A DNA stretch of 64,000 nucleotides from Rhodopseudomonas palustris (GCF_003031265.1 NZ_CP019966.1:5176501-5240500); one strand, 5' to 3'. Shown: positions 25,802 to 36,925, numbered from the stretch's first letter. Numbers and translations: made by a program. The notes: generated from the letters alone by a model not told the origin.

Positions 25802-26515
25802 CTACGACGGGCTGCCTTCGACCTTGGCGAAGCGATCGTCGAGGGCGTAGCCGGCGCCGCGGACGGTGCGGATCGGGTCCTGCTCGCGACCGATATTGAG
25901 CAGCTTGCGCAGGCGGCCGATATGCACGTCGACGGTGCGCTCATCGATATAGATGTCACGGCCCCAGACGCCGTCGAGCAGTTGCTCGCGGCTGAACACC
26001 CGGCCCGGATGCTCCAGGAAGAATTCGAGCAGGCGATACTCGGTCGGACCGAGATCGATCGGCCGGCCGGAGCGCGCCACCCGGCGCTTGTCGCGGTCGA
26101 GTTCGAGATCACCGTACGCCAGCACGGTGGCGAGACGCTCCGGCGCCGCGCGGCGCAGCAGGCCCTTCACCCGGGCCAGCAGCTCCGGCACCGAGAACGG
26201 CTTGACGATGTAATCGTCGGCGCCGGTCGCGAGCCCACGGACCCGCTCGCTTTCTTCGCCACGCGCCGTCAGCATGATGATCGGCAGTTGCTTGGTTTCC
26301 GGCCGCGCCCGCAGCCGGCGGCACAGCTCGATGCCGGAGAGGCCCGGCAGCATCCAGTCCAGAACTACCAGGTCGGGAATCCGCTCCTTCATCCGGGTGT
26401 CGGCGTCGTCGCCGCGCGCCACCGTCTCGACCTCGTAACCTTCGGATTCCAGATTGTATCGCAGCAGCGTCGTCAGCGCTTCCTCGTCTTCAACTACCAG
26501 AATGCGCGCAGCCAT
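25802..26515 (-). CDS. phoB: Phosphate regulon response regulator PhoB
   Basis: 237 residues. Receiver domain 1-120: acidic pocket VVEDEE, phospho-acceptor Asp53 (LVVLDWMLPG), conserved Thr and Lys (MLTARGEE, VKPFS). A winged-helix DNA-binding domain (135-228) holds LGPTEYRLLEFFLEHPGRVFSREQLLDGVWG and RTVDVHIGRLRKLL. Phosphorylated by PhoR, it binds Pho boxes such as that upstream of pstS. Last gene of the pst-pho cluster, 73 bp after phoU. Confidence 0.94.
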   Translation of the reverse strand: MAARILVVEDEEALTTLLRYNLESEGYEVETVARGDDADTRMKERIPDLVVLDWMLPGLSGIELCRRLRARPETKQLPIIMLTARGEESERVRGLATGADDYIVKPFSVPELLARVKGLLRRAAPERLATVLAYGDLELDRDKRRVARSGRPIDLGPTEYRLLEFFLEHPGRVFSREQLLDGVWGRDIYIDERTVDVHIGRLRKLLNIGREQDPIRTVRGAGYALDDRFAKVEGSPS

Positions 26516-26588
26516 TGTCGTCCTCGTCTCAGTGTCGTCTCGATCCGTCCCATGGCGGCCGGCCCGGCGGGCCGGCGCCAGAGCAGCG

Positions 26589-27305
26589 TCAGTTACCGGG
26601 CGTCGCGTTGGCGAAGGTGGTCATGTCGCCCTTCGGGCGCTTGTCCATGATCTGCTGGCCTTCGATCATGTAGAACACCGTCTCGGCGATATTGGTCGCG
26701 TGATCGCCGATCCGCTCGATGTTCTTGGCGCAGAACATCAGGTGGATGCAGAACGAGATGTTGCGCGGATCTTCCATCATGTAAGTGAGCAGCTCGCGGA
26801 ACAGCGAGGTGCAGATCGCGTCGACTTCCTCGTCGCCGTTCCACACCACCATCGCGGCCGGCAGATCGTGCGCCGTATAAGCATCGAGCACCGCCTTGAC
26901 CTGCGACTGCACCAGGTCGGTCATGTGTTCGAGGCCGCGGATCAGCTTCAGCGGATGGAAGTCGCTGTCGATCGCATTGACGCGCTTGGCGATGTTCTTC
27001 GACAGATCGCCGATCCGCTCGAGGTCGGTGGCGACGCGCATCGCGCCGACGATTTCACGCAGATCGATCGCCATCGGCTGGCGCCGCGCGATGGTCAGCA
27101 CCGCGCGCTCTTCGATATTGCGCTGCATCTGGTCGATCTCGGCATCGGCCGCGACCACGCGCGAGGCCAGCGCGACGTCGCGCCGGATCAGCGCATCGAC
27201 CGAGTCGACGATCTGACGCTCGGCCAAACCGCCCATCTCCGCAACCAGCCGGGTCAGCTCCTGCAGATCGCCGTCGAACGCCTTGGTGGTGTGTTCGAAT
27301 CCCAT
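26589..27305 (-). CDS. phoU: Phosphate transport regulator PhoU
   Basis: 238 residues forming two PhoU three-helix bundles. Metal-binding-type motifs are visible: RVATDLERIGDLSKNIAKR and CAKNIERIGDHATNIAET (E/DxxRIGD). PhoU links the PstSCAB transporter to the PhoR kinase and keeps the Pho regulon off when phosphate is plentiful. It directly follows pstB (23 bp). Confidence 0.94.
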   Translation of the reverse strand: MGFEHTTKAFDGDLQELTRLVAEMGGLAERQIVDSVDALIRRDVALASRVVAADAEIDQMQRNIEERAVLTIARRQPMAIDLREIVGAMRVATDLERIGDLSKNIAKRVNAIDSDFHPLKLIRGLEHMTDLVQSQVKAVLDAYTAHDLPAAMVVWNGDEEVDAICTSLFRELLTYMMEDPRNISFCIHLMFCAKNIERIGDHATNIAETVFYMIEGQQIMDKRPKGDMTTFANATPGN

Positions 27306-27328
27306 ATCCGTGCTCCTCGCCCGCCGCG

Positions 27329-28146
<818 letters not shown>

Positions 28147-28150
<4 letters not shown>

Positions 28151-29010
28151 TTCGTGGTCCTCTCGGCGCCGATGATGCGCGCGCCAATGTTCAGGGCAAG
28201 CACGGTCAGGGTGATCAGCAGCGCGCCGGTCCAGGCGAGCTGCTTCCAGTAAGCGTAGGGGCTCTGGACGAAGTTGTTGATGGTCACCGGCAGGTTGGCC
28301 ATCGTCTTGGTCAGATCCAGGCTGAAGAACTGGTTGCTGAGCGCGGTGAACAGCAGCGGCGCGGTCTCACCGGCGACACGGGCGGTCGCCAGCAGGATGC
28401 CGGTGATCAGACCGGCGCGGGCGGCGCGATAGGCGATCCGGCGGATCACCAGCGAGCGCGGCAGGCCGAGCGCCGAGGCGGCTTCGCGCAGCGAGCTCGG
28501 CACCAGCAGCAGCATGTCTTCTGTGGTGCGCACCACCACCGGGATCACGATCACCGCCAGCGCCAGCGCGCCGGCAAGCGCCGAGAACCGGCCCATCGTC
28601 ACCACCACCGCGCCGTAGATGAACAGACCGATGATGATCGAGGGCGCGCTGAGCAGGATGTCGTTGATGAAGCGGATCACCGAGGTCAGCTTGTCGTACT
28701 TGCCGTACTCGGCGAGGTACGTGCCGGCGAACAATCCGAGCGGCGCGCCGATGCCGACGCCGAGGATCGTCATGATGATCGAGCCGACGATGGCGTTGAG
28801 CAGGCCGCCCTCGTTCGAGCCCGGCGGCGGGGTATTCTGGGTGAATATTTCGAAGTTGAGACCGGCGAGGCCGTTCCAGAACAGCGTGAACAGGATCAGC
28901 GCCAGCCAGGTGACGCCGAACAGCGCCGCCGCCGAGCACAGCACCTTGATCACCAGATCGTTGCGGTGACGGCGCTTGTAGATCGGGTTGTCGAGATGGA
29001 TCGGCGACAT
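28147..29010 (-). CDS. pstA: Phosphate ABC transporter permease PstA
   Basis: 287 residues, six predicted membrane helices. ABC permease (BPD) domain with the EAA-type loop [77 protein letters not shown] is typical of PstA. Forms the channel with PstC. One base separates it from pstC. Confidence 0.94.
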
Positions 29011-29011
29011 C

Positions 29012-30013
29012 TTACTTGCCCGCCTTGAGTTCGAGCCGCAGCAGCAGCAGCCGGGCGGCCGCCAGCACCAGGAAGGTCAGAATGAACAGCAGGAGGCCGA
29101 GCAGGATTAGGCCGGACTGATGCAGGCCGTCGCTCTCGGCGAATTCGGAGGCGATCGCCGCCGAGATCGTGGTGCCGGGCGAGAAGATCGAGCCGGTGAT
29201 CCGGAACGAGTTGCCGATGATGAAGGTGACCGCCATGGTCTCGCCGAGCGCGCGGCCGAGCGCCAGCATCACGCCGCCGATCACGCCGACCCGGGTGTAG
29301 GGGATCACGACGCTGCGGACGACTTCCCAGGTGGTGCAGCCGACGCCGTAGGCGGCCTCTTTCAGCACCGGCGGCACGGTCTTGAAGACGTCGACCGAGA
29401 TCGCGGTGATGAACGGCAGCACCATAATGGCGAGGATCAGCGAGGCGTTGAACAGGCTGAGATAGGACGGCGGACCGGCGAAGATATCGCCGAGCACCGG
29501 CACGCCCTCGAACAGCGCGATCATCGCCGGCTGGAAGTGATAGGCCAGGAACGGGCCTAGCACGAAGAAGCCCCACATCCCGTAGATGATCGACGGGATG
29601 CCGGCGAGCAGTTCGATGGCGAGGCCGATCGGGCGGCGCAGCCACATCGGGCACAGCTCGGTGAGGAAAATCGCGATGCCGAGACCGACCGGGATCGCGA
29701 TCATCATCGCGATCAGCGACGTCACCAGCGTGCCGTAGATCGGGCCGAGCGCGCCGAGGACCGGCGGATCATTGGCCGGCGCCCAGCGCGAGGTGGTGAG
29801 AAACGAGAAGCCGAATTCGCGGATCGCCGGCAGGGCACCGACGATCAGCGAGATGATGATGCCGCCGAGGATCAGCAGCACCGAGATCGCGCAAGCGCGC
29901 GTCGTCCAATAGAAGGTCTTGTCGCCGAGCTTGAAGGCACTCAGGGCCTTGGCCCGATCGTAAGGTCCGGCAGCCGTCTGCAACCCGGTCGTCTCAACCG
30001 CCATGTCCGCCAC
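29012..30013 (-). CDS. pstC: Phosphate ABC transporter permease PstC
   Basis: About 333 residues, six core membrane helices plus an N-terminal one. [49 protein letters not shown] and the EAA loop [53 protein letters not shown] are PstC hallmarks. Start codon uncertain: GTG at 30013 has AGGAGA at ideal spacing; ATG 30004 and ATG 30028 are alternatives. The 190-bp gap to pstS contains imperfect GC hairpins (for example CCCGAG/CTCGGG near 30126-30145) that may thin out read-through from pstS. Confidence 0.9.
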   Translation of the reverse strand: MADMAVETTGLQTAAGPYDRAKALSAFKLGDKTFYWTTRACAISVLLILGGIIISLIVGALPAIREFGFSFLTTSRWAPANDPPVLGALGPIYGTLVTSLIAMMIAIPVGLGIAIFLTELCPMWLRRPIGLAIELLAGIPSIIYGMWGFFVLGPFLAYHFQPAMIALFEGVPVLGDIFAGPPSYLSLFNASLILAIMVLPFITAISVDVFKTVPPVLKEAAYGVGCTTWEVVRSVVIPYTRVGVIGGVMLALGRALGETMAVTFIIGNSFRITGSIFSPGTTISAAIASEFAESDGLHQSGLILLGLLLFILTFLVLAAARLLLLRLELKAGK

Positions 30014-30222
30014 GCTAACTCTCCTCATGCCTACTGCAGGGCCGAAACCGCGCCTCGCGGCTGGAGATCTGAATTGAAAACCGGATGCGCGATCGAGGGT
30101 CGCGCCAGCACCGACTGCGGTGCAAAGCCGGAGCCCGAGTGTACGAGCCTCGGGGTCCGTCGTTCGCGTGAACGTCGGGCTGCGACCCGGACGGATCCGG
30201 ATCGCAGCTAAACTTCAGACTA

Positions 30223-31233
30223 TCAGCTCTTGATGTCCGCGGCCCAGGTCTTCTCGATAAGCTTGACGACCGGTTCCGGCATCGGGATGTAGTCGAGCTC
30301 TTCGGCCGCCTTGGCGCCCTTCTCGAACGCCCACTTGAAGAACTTGACGGCTTCGGCGGACGCCGCCTTATCGACCGGCTCCTTGTGCATCAGGATGAAG
30401 GTCGCGGCGGTGATCGGCCACGAGGCTTCGCCCGGCTGGTTGGTCAGGATCAGGTAGTAGCCCGGAGCCTTGGCCCAGTCGGCGTTCGACGCGGCAGCCT
30501 GGAAGGCCGCGATGGTCGGCTGCACGGTCTTGCCGGCGCTGTTCACCAGGCCGGTGTAGGTCAGCTTGTTCTGCTTGGCGTAGGCGTATTCGACGTAACC
30601 GATCGAATTCTTGGTCTGACCGACGTTGCCGGCAACGCCTTCGTTGCCCTTGGCGCCGACGCCGACCGGCCACTCGACCGCGGTGCCCGAACCAACCTTG
30701 GCCTTCCAGTCAGCGCTGACCTTGGACAGGTAGTCGGTGAAGTTGAAGGTGGTGCCCGAACCGTCGGAGCGGCGAACCACGGTGATCGCGTCGCTCGGCA
30801 GGCTGACCTTCGGGTTCAGCTTCTTGATCGCCGGGTCGTCCCACTTGGTGATCTTGCCGATGTAGATGTTGGCCAGGGTCTCGCCGTCGAGCACCATCTC
30901 GCCCGGCTTCACGCCTTCGAGGTTCACGACCGGCACGATGGCGCCCATCACCATCGGCCATTGCACCAGGCCTTCCTTGTCGAGCTGTTCCGGCTTCAGC
31001 GGCGCGTCGGTGGCGCCGAAGGTCACGGTCTTGGCGATGATCTGCTTGATGCCGGCGCCCGAACCGATCGACTGATAGTTCAGACCGTTGCCAGTGTCCT
31101 TCTTATAGGCATCGGCCCACTTCGAGTAGACGGGGTACGGGAAGGTGGCGCCAGCGCCGGTGATGTCGGCGGCGAAGGCCGAGGTCGACGCCGCAACCAG
31201 ACCGGCCGCGACGATTGCCTTGATGAAATTCAT
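30223..31233 (-). CDS. pstS: Phosphate-binding periplasmic protein PstS
   Basis: 336 residues with a signal peptide (1-21, cleavage after SAFA). Mature start [27 protein letters not shown]; phosphate-binding loops [14 protein letters not shown] and [18 protein letters not shown] are all present. Captures inorganic phosphate for PstCAB. The ATG at 31233 is chosen because it follows GGAGA and starts the signal peptide; the ATG at 31248 has no Shine-Dalgarno. A triple Pho-box repeat lies 87-115 bp upstream, so strong induction on phosphate starvation is expected. Confidence 0.95.
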   Translation of the reverse strand: MNFIKAIVAAGLVAASTSAFAADITGAGATFPYPVYSKWADAYKKDTGNGLNYQSIGSGAGIKQIIAKTVTFGATDAPLKPEQLDKEGLVQWPMVMGAIVPVVNLEGVKPGEMVLDGETLANIYIGKITKWDDPAIKKLNPKVSLPSDAITVVRRSDGSGTTFNFTDYLSKVSADWKAKVGSGTAVEWPVGVGAKGNEGVAGNVGQTKNSIGYVEYAYAKQNKLTYTGLVNSAGKTVQPTIAAFQAAASNADWAKAPGYYLILTNQPGEASWPITAATFILMHKEPVDKAASAEAVKFFKWAFEKGAKAAEELDYIPMPEPVVKLIEKTWAADIKS

Positions 31234-31319
31234 GGGGAAGGTCTCCATCTGTAAGCGAAGCGCTCAGCGCGCCCGACTGCGCTTACCCCGCCCGTCTACG
31301 AGCGGTCGGTTGACCTTTT

Positions 31320-31348
31320 ATGAGGGTTTGATGACAGTCATGTGACTG
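31320..31348 (-). promoter_or_regulatory. Pho box (three 11-bp direct repeats) upstream of pstS
   Basis: Read on the minus strand: CAGTCAC-ATGA-CTGTCAT-CAAA-CCCTCAT-AAAA. The half-sites match CTGTCAT/C at 6/7, 7/7 and 5/7 and are spaced by exactly four bases, as in PhoB operators. Confidence 0.8.
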
Positions 31349-31381
31349 CACTAAGCGCCTGACATCGAACGATTATTCGAC

Positions 31382-32731
31382 TCAGACCTGGGGCTTTCCC
31401 TGAGGGAAACAGACGGTGAAAGTGGCGCCCTTTTTCAGCACGCTTTCGATCAGCAGACGGCCGCGGTGACGGTTAACAATATGTTTCACCAGCGATAATC
31501 CTAACCCCGTACCACCCTGAGAGCGGCTGTCGCCAACGTCCACCCGGTAGAACCTTTCGGTCAGCCGCGGCAGATGCTCGGGCGCGATACCGGGGCCGAA
31601 ATCGCGCACCAGCGCGCGATACTCCGGCACGCCGTCGCCCGACACGGCAGCCACCACCGAGACCACCACACGGCCGCCCGAGGCGCCATACTTCAGCGCG
31701 TTCTCGATCAGGTTTTCGAACAGCCGCAGCAGCTCTTCGCGATCGCCGGCGATGGTCGCGGCGTCCTCCGGCAGCTCCAGCTCGATCACCACCTGGCGTT
31801 CTTTGGCCAGCGGCTCAAGGCCGTCGGTGACCTGCTTGATCAGCGGCTTCAGGTCGATGATCGCATCGGGGCGAACATGCGCGCTGAGCTCGACCCGCGA
31901 CAGCGACAGCAGGTCGTCGATCAGCCGCGCCATCCGGGTCGCCTGAGCGTGCATGATGCCGAGGAAACGCTCGCGCGCCTTCGGATCGTCGCGCGCCTGC
32001 CCCTGCAGCGTGTCGATGAAGCCGGACAAGGCCGCGAGCGGCGTGCGCAGCTCGTGGCTGGCATTGGCGACGAAATCGGCGCGCATCTCCTCGACCCGGC
32101 GCAGCGGCGTCAGGTCGTGGAACGTCATCAGCATGCATTGATCGGTGCCGCCGAACGCGGTCGGCACCTGCACCGGCGCGATGATCAGTTCGAGCCAGCG
32201 TTCGATCGAGCCGTGATCGAGATAGGTGGCGCGGCGCGGCTCCGAGGTCGCAATCGCCTCGCGCAGCGCGGTGACGATCTCGGGGCTGCGCAGCGCAAAC
32301 TGCGCCAGCTCCCGCACCCGCAGCGCCGGCGCGAGCTGCGCCGCAGCGGCGTTGAGGTGGATGACCCGGCCGGCACGATCGAGCAGCACCGCCGGATCGG
32401 GCATGCCGGCGACGATGGCACGCACCACCGGCATTTCCACCGGGCTGACGCCGAGCGTGTCGTCGAGCGCGCTGGAACTGTCATGCAACCGCCATGGCAC
32501 CAGCGCGGCGGCGACCAAGCAGGCGAACGCCGCGATCGCCGGACCGATCGCGAGCTGGGCGAACAGCACCAGCGCGGTGAGCGCGAGCGCGCCGGCGATC
32601 AGGATGATCGCGGCGTGGCGAAGCCGATCGGACCAATGCGTCAGCAGCGATGTGGAAGACGGTGTCGGCGGAGCGAGTACGAGTTCGCGGACCGGGCGGG
32701 CTTGCTCGTCGGGCGCGGGTGCGGTGGTCAT
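31382..32731 (-). CDS. phoR: Phosphate regulon sensor kinase PhoR
   Basis: 449 residues. Two adjacent membrane helices (about 40-60 and 62-80) without a large periplasmic loop, a PAS domain (about 95-205), then HisKA with the phospho-acceptor His226 in ASHELRTPLAALSGF and an HATPase with N-box LFENLIENALKYG, DFGPGI and GGTGLGLSLVKHIV. This is the PhoR layout, sensing phosphate through PstSCAB/PhoU rather than directly. It precedes pstS by 149 bp and follows the YbhN-like gene by 3 bp. Confidence 0.93.
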   Translation of the reverse strand: MTTAPAPDEQARPVRELVLAPPTPSSTSLLTHWSDRLRHAAIILIAGALALTALVLFAQLAIGPAIAAFACLVAAALVPWRLHDSSSALDDTLGVSPVEMPVVRAIVAGMPDPAVLLDRAGRVIHLNAAAAQLAPALRVRELAQFALRSPEIVTALREAIATSEPRRATYLDHGSIERWLELIIAPVQVPTAFGGTDQCMLMTFHDLTPLRRVEEMRADFVANASHELRTPLAALSGFIDTLQGQARDDPKARERFLGIMHAQATRMARLIDDLLSLSRVELSAHVRPDAIIDLKPLIKQVTDGLEPLAKERQVVIELELPEDAATIAGDREELLRLFENLIENALKYGASGGRVVVSVVAAVSGDGVPEYRALVRDFGPGIAPEHLPRLTERFYRVDVGDSRSQGGTGLGLSLVKHIVNRHRGRLLIESVLKKGATFTVCFPQGKPQV

Positions 32732-32734
32732 GGC

Positions 32735-33769
32735 TCAACCTGGTGAGGGATCTCCGCGCACCGGTTCCGGCTTCAGCGCTTCGGCCAGCGGACGAACCCG
32801 CTTCAGCCGCGCACCGAGCACGATCTCCCGGACCGCAAGCACGACGACCGATATCACGAACGGCACGATGTAGTACAGCAGGCGGAACAGCAGCATGCCG
32901 GCGAGCAGCTCTTCCTTGTCCATCTGCCACAGCCCGACCAGCATCGCGGCGTCGAACACGCCGAGCCCACCGGGCGAATGGCTGGCGAAACCGAGCAGCG
33001 TCGCCGACACGAAGATCACCGCGACCACCACGAAGCCGACATTGGGCTCATCGGGGGTCAGCACGTACATCGCGAGCGCGCAGAAGCCGAGATCGACGAT
33101 GCCGATCGCGATCTGCAGCAGCGTCAGCTTGCCGCCCGGCAGGGTCACCGTCCAACTGCCGCGCCCGACGCAGCGCGGCTTGAATGACACCCACGCGACA
33201 TAGACCATCAAGCCGGCAAGGATCAGCAGCGCCAGCACGCGGTTGACCGCGGGCGGCAACAGATCGACCGCAGACGCCGCCTCGGGATGATAGGCGACGC
33301 CGAGGCCGAGCACCGCGGCGTTGCCGAGCCAGAACGTCAGGCCGGCAAGGAAACACACCTTGGCGACGTCGATCGCATCGAGCCCCCAGGCCGAGTAGAT
33401 CCGGTAGCGCACCGCGCCGCCGGTCAGCGCGCTGGCGCCGACATTGTGGCCGATCGAATAGCTGGTGAAGGCGGCGAGCGCGTTGACCCGGTAAGGCACG
33501 TCGTCGCGGCCGATCGCGTGAACGGCGAACAGATCGTAGAACGTCAGGGTGAAATAGCCGGCGGCGACGAACAATGCAGCGAGCGCGATCAAGGTCGGCT
33601 CGGTCTGGCCCATCGCGTCGAGCACGCGATCGTGGTCGATGCCGCGCAGGATGTGGTACAGAACGTAGCAAGCGGCCGCGATGACCGCGATGCTGACCGC
33701 AACACCGAGTTTGTGCAGGATTTGCTTCTCGCGCAGAACTTCGATCGTTCTGCGTATTGCGATCCGCAT
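32735..33769 (-). CDS. Lysylphosphatidylglycerol-synthase-type (YbhN/UPF0104) membrane protein
   Basis: 344 residues, about eight membrane helices. Family motifs: FTSYSIGHNVGASALTGGAVRYRIYSAWGL, the flippase-domain signature of MprF-like proteins, and SHSPGGLGVFDAAMLVGL. Only the membrane domain is present, with no lysyl-transferase domain. Such proteins are predicted lipid flippases or lipid-domain proteins. The ATG at 33769 has GAGG nearby; the 26-residue upstream extension is not conserved-looking. It sits directly before phoR and is probably co-transcribed, hinting at a membrane-lipid change coupled to phosphate status (inference). Confidence 0.82.
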   Translation of the reverse strand: MRIAIRRTIEVLREKQILHKLGVAVSIAVIAAACYVLYHILRGIDHDRVLDAMGQTEPTLIALAALFVAAGYFTLTFYDLFAVHAIGRDDVPYRVNALAAFTSYSIGHNVGASALTGGAVRYRIYSAWGLDAIDVAKVCFLAGLTFWLGNAAVLGLGVAYHPEAASAVDLLPPAVNRVLALLILAGLMVYVAWVSFKPRCVGRGSWTVTLPGGKLTLLQIAIGIVDLGFCALAMYVLTPDEPNVGFVVVAVIFVSATLLGFASHSPGGLGVFDAAMLVGLWQMDKEELLAGMLLFRLLYYIVPFVISVVVLAVREIVLGARLKRVRPLAEALKPEPVRGDPSPG

Positions 33770-34016
33770 CGAGACCTCGAATCCCCTTCGCCCGCGTTCT
33801 ACCCCTGGTGTCCCGGCCCTGTCGCCGTGTTTCGGCCGGCCGCACATCGTTGGTAGCGTGTTTTCCAGCCAAGTGGAATTCGGTCAACGCCGCAGGACGG
33901 TGCGCGACGCTTCAAATCCGCTTCAGCCGGCCGGCTGCGCTTCGCATTCTTGGGACTTCGTTGCAGCGCGGGACCTATCGTCGCAGCGCTCGGTCGATCA
34001 CGGCCGAAAGCTGTCG

Positions 34017-34313
34017 TCAGGGCCGCTGCGATTGCCGCGCGACCACCCAGTAGCGGAGCCATGAACCGATGGCACACCCGATCAGATAGGCGGCCAGCAT
34101 GGCGAGGAAAAGGTCGAGCCAATAGCCGGCCCGGCCGGGAACCAGACGGGCGAGCGACAGCCCGACCAGCACCGCTGCGACGCCGGCGATGCCGAGCCCG
34201 GCATTGCGCGAGAAGCTCGGGCCGCGATGCACCACCGAGATCCAGCCTACCGCGAAGCCGAGCAGCAGCGAACCGACCAGCCAGCCCCAGAAGAAATCCG
34301 CCAAAGCCACCAT
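34017..34313 (-). CDS. Small hypothetical membrane protein
   Basis: 98 residues with three hydrophobic segments: about 3-25 (FFWGWLVGSLLLGFAVGWISVV), 37-57 and 63-88. A short cytosolic loop carries HRGPSFSRN. The ATG begins three bases after the stop of the OmpA-like gene, so the two are an operon. The N-terminal WGW...GWISV layout recalls inner-membrane partners of OmpA-like proteins. No function assigned. Confidence 0.65.
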   Translation of the reverse strand: MVALADFFWGWLVGSLLLGFAVGWISVVHRGPSFSRNAGLGIAGVAAVLVGLSLARLVPGRAGYWLDLFLAMLAAYLIGCAIGSWLRYWVVARQSQRP

Positions 34314-34316
34314 GCG

Positions 34317-35711
34317 TCACCTGACCACGAAATCGATCCGGCGATTCTTCGCCTTGCCAGCGTCGGTGTCGTTGCCGGCGACCGGGATCTTGCTGCCGTA
34401 GCCGAACGCCTGGAGACGCTCCGGCGACAGGCCGGCCCGCACCATATAGTCGACCACCTCGCGGGCGCGCTTTTCCGACAACGACTGGTTGAACGCAGGA
34501 TCGCCGTCGCTGTCGGTGTGGCCGGCGATTTCGATCTTGGCATTCGGGCAGCGCATCGCGGTTTCGATCAGCCGGTCGAGCAGCGCGGCGGAATCCTTGT
34601 CGATGCTGGCGCTTGCGGATTCGAACTGGATGGTGGCCTTGGCCAGCAGCCCGTTGAACAATTGCTGGCACACCGAGGCATCGACCGGCGCGGCGGCCGG
34701 CTTGACCGACAGATCGGCCTTCACGGTCCAGCCCTGCGGCAGCTCCTTGTTCAGACCGCCGCGGATCTGATTGGCGGCGACCTCGTAAAGGGCGTCGCCG
34801 GACAGATGAACCTCACGGTCCGACAGTACCAGGGTGCCGGTCGACAGCCGCGACAGCGCGCCGAGCGCCGGCGTTGCGGCTTCGAGGAAGCCCTTCGGGG
34901 CGCCGACGCTCGCCTTGAGGTTGTCGACCACCTTTTCGCTGAAGAACTTGCGGCCGGTGGCGGCGGCCAGCGCCGCATGCACATTATTGTCCGGCACGTA
35001 GCCATCCAGCGTGACCTGCCCGGCGACCGGGTCCTTGTAGGCCCGGAACACGTAAGGCGGCGCCTCAATGTCGTTCTCGCCAACGGTGTAGCCGTCAGGA
35101 AGGCTGCGCAGCGCCGCGGCGATCGATTCACGGCCGCCGAGATCCTTGGCCATGCCCTTCAGCGCAACCTGGGTGCCGGTGAGGGTGATCTTGCCCTGCT
35201 TCAGCTTGGCGATCTGGTCGATCAGCAGCATCGCGGCGGCGTCGAACCGTTGCGGGGCGCCGCGCGCCAGAGCCATCCGGTCGACCACCTCGGTGCCGTT
35301 CACCGCCGCCCGCGCGCCATCGGCCAGCCGAGTACGGCTCGCCGGCAACGGCGCGCTGCCGGTCAGGGTCACGCGGACGACATCGCGCTCAATTGACCAG
35401 ACATAAGGAGAGGCTTCCGGTACCAGCTTGGTCCGGTCGTTCACCAAACGGAGGCCCGGCACTGCCTCAACCGCGGACACCGCGGCGCGGCGCCCTTCTT
35501 CGGAGAACGCCTCGGCGGTCAGCGTGATGTCGCGGCCCGCAGCGGTGATCTTCGTTTTGTCGAGGACGGTGTCCTTGAGCGCAGCCGTGGCGCGAGCGCC
35601 AAGATCGGCTTCCACGGCCGGCATCGTCGTCCAAGCGGCGATAGCCCAGAGGATAACCAACGGAATGGCGCCGGGCCACCATTTACCGCTGGAGCTGTAG
35701 AGTCCGCGCAT
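34317..35711 (-). CDS. OmpA-family protein with BON-like repeats
   Basis: 464 residues. One N-terminal membrane anchor (about 12-32), then several BON-like repeats between residues 36 and 310 (for example ALKDTVLDKTKITAAGRDITLTAEAFSEEGRRAAVSAVEAVPGLRLV and related segments near 140-200 and 210-250). A C-terminal OmpA peptidoglycan-binding domain (350-464) holds FESASASIDKDSAALLDRLIE, IEIAGHTDSDGDPAFNQSLSEKRAREVVDYM and GYGSKIPVAGN. The architecture matches the BON+OmpA envelope proteins (mycobacterial ArfA type). It probably ties the inner membrane to peptidoglycan. Confidence 0.85.
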   Translation of the reverse strand: MRGLYSSSGKWWPGAIPLVILWAIAAWTTMPAVEADLGARATAALKDTVLDKTKITAAGRDITLTAEAFSEEGRRAAVSAVEAVPGLRLVNDRTKLVPEASPYVWSIERDVVRVTLTGSAPLPASRTRLADGARAAVNGTEVVDRMALARGAPQRFDAAAMLLIDQIAKLKQGKITLTGTQVALKGMAKDLGGRESIAAALRSLPDGYTVGENDIEAPPYVFRAYKDPVAGQVTLDGYVPDNNVHAALAAATGRKFFSEKVVDNLKASVGAPKGFLEAATPALGALSRLSTGTLVLSDREVHLSGDALYEVAANQIRGGLNKELPQGWTVKADLSVKPAAAPVDASVCQQLFNGLLAKATIQFESASASIDKDSAALLDRLIETAMRCPNAKIEIAGHTDSDGDPAFNQSLSEKRAREVVDYMVRAGLSPERLQAFGYGSKIPVAGNDTDAGKAKNRRIDFVVR

Positions 35712-35866
35712 TCCGCTTCCCGTGGATCAGAAGCAGAGAGAAATCAAACCGTTGGAGGGCTGTCAAACGCAATTCAAGGAACCAGCAACCAAAGTTGCGC
35801 TTCCCATAACCGTTTCTTCAACCGTCGGCGCCTAGCATCGTGCAGAAATTGAGCGGCCGCTATTCG

Positions 35867-36925
35867 ATGAAGCACTTTCGCCACAATATTATCCGCGCCG
35901 GGCTCGAAGCCCTTTATTACACCGGCGCGCATCGGGTGCTGCGCCCGATCTTTTCCGGAATCGGCACGGTTTTCATGCTGCACAACGTGCGGCCGGCCCG
36001 CGACGATTCGTTTCAGCCAAATCGCCACCTCGAGGTCACGCCGGACTTCCTCCGCGCCACGCTGCGCCATCTGCGCGAGCTCGGAATCGATCTGGTGCCG
36101 ATGGACGAGTTGCACCGACGGCTGCGTGCGCGCGATTTCAGCCGTCGCTTCGCCTGCATCACGCTGGATGACGGCTATCGCGACAACCGCGATTTCGCCT
36201 TGCCGGTATTCGAAGAATTCGGCGCACCGTTCACCGTTTTCGTCACCTCCGACTTCGCCGAAGGCTCCGGCCGGCTGTGGTGGGTGACGCTGGAACGGCT
36301 GATCGCCGCCCAGAGCCGGATCGATGTTTCGATCGACGGCCAGGAGCTGCGTCTCGACACGGCGACGCCCGAAGCCAAGCAGGCGGCATTCGACCGGCTG
36401 CACGATCTGTTGCGCAGCCTGCCGAACGGCGGCGATCTCGATGCCGCGATGACGGCGCTGTGCCTACGTTACGGGATCGACGAAACCGCCGCGGCGCGCC
36501 AACTGTGCCTACCCTGGAACGAATTGCGCAGCTTCGCCGCGCACCCGCTGGTGACGATCGGCGCGCACGGCATCACCCATTGCATGCTGCGCCGGCAGAC
36601 CGAGCTGGTCGCCGCGCACGAACTCACCGGCAGCCGCGCCCGCATCCAGGACGAGCTGCAACAGGCGGTCGACCACCTCGCTTATCCGTATGGCGACAGG
36701 GCGTCTGCCGGTCCGCGGGAATTCGCGATCGCGCAGGCGGTCGGCTACAAGACTGCGGTGACCACGCGCCCCGGCATGATGTTCGCCGAGTGTGCCGATC
36801 ACCTCACCGCGCTGCCGCGGGTCTCGCTCAACGGTCATTACCAGGACGACCGGCTGTTGCCGGTGCTGACTTCCGGGGCAGCGACGGCAGTGTGGAACGG
36901 CTTCCGCCGCGTTGCTGCGGCGTGA
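35867..36925 (+). CDS. Polysaccharide deacetylase (NodB-type)
   Basis: 352 residues. NodB homology domain: ACITLDDGYRDN (catalytic Asp-Asp), TIGAHGITHCML (metal-binding H-x3-H) and LAYPYGDRASAG. The long insertion between residues 140 and 220 (LWWVTLERLIAAQ...) is typical of the carbohydrate-esterase-4 members of polysaccharide loci. It removes N- or O-acetyl groups from a glycan; there is no clear signal peptide, so location is uncertain. GTG at 35840 is an alternative start; neither has a strong Shine-Dalgarno. Confidence 0.83.
   Translation: MKHFRHNIIRAGLEALYYTGAHRVLRPIFSGIGTVFMLHNVRPARDDSFQPNRHLEVTPDFLRATLRHLRELGIDLVPMDELHRRLRARDFSRRFACITLDDGYRDNRDFALPVFEEFGAPFTVFVTSDFAEGSGRLWWVTLERLIAAQSRIDVSIDGQELRLDTATPEAKQAAFDRLHDLLRSLPNGGDLDAAMTALCLRYGIDETAAARQLCLPWNELRSFAAHPLVTIGAHGITHCMLRRQTELVAAHELTGSRARIQDELQQAVDHLAYPYGDRASAGPREFAIAQAVGYKTAVTTRPGMMFAECADHLTALPRVSLNGHYQDDRLLPVLTSGAATAVWNGFRRVAAA

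Noticed and set aside
33799..34671. 290-codon ORF antisense to the OmpA-like gene region
   Set aside because: Shadow frame of the OmpA-like and small membrane protein genes; Arg/Gly-rich and without conserved motifs.
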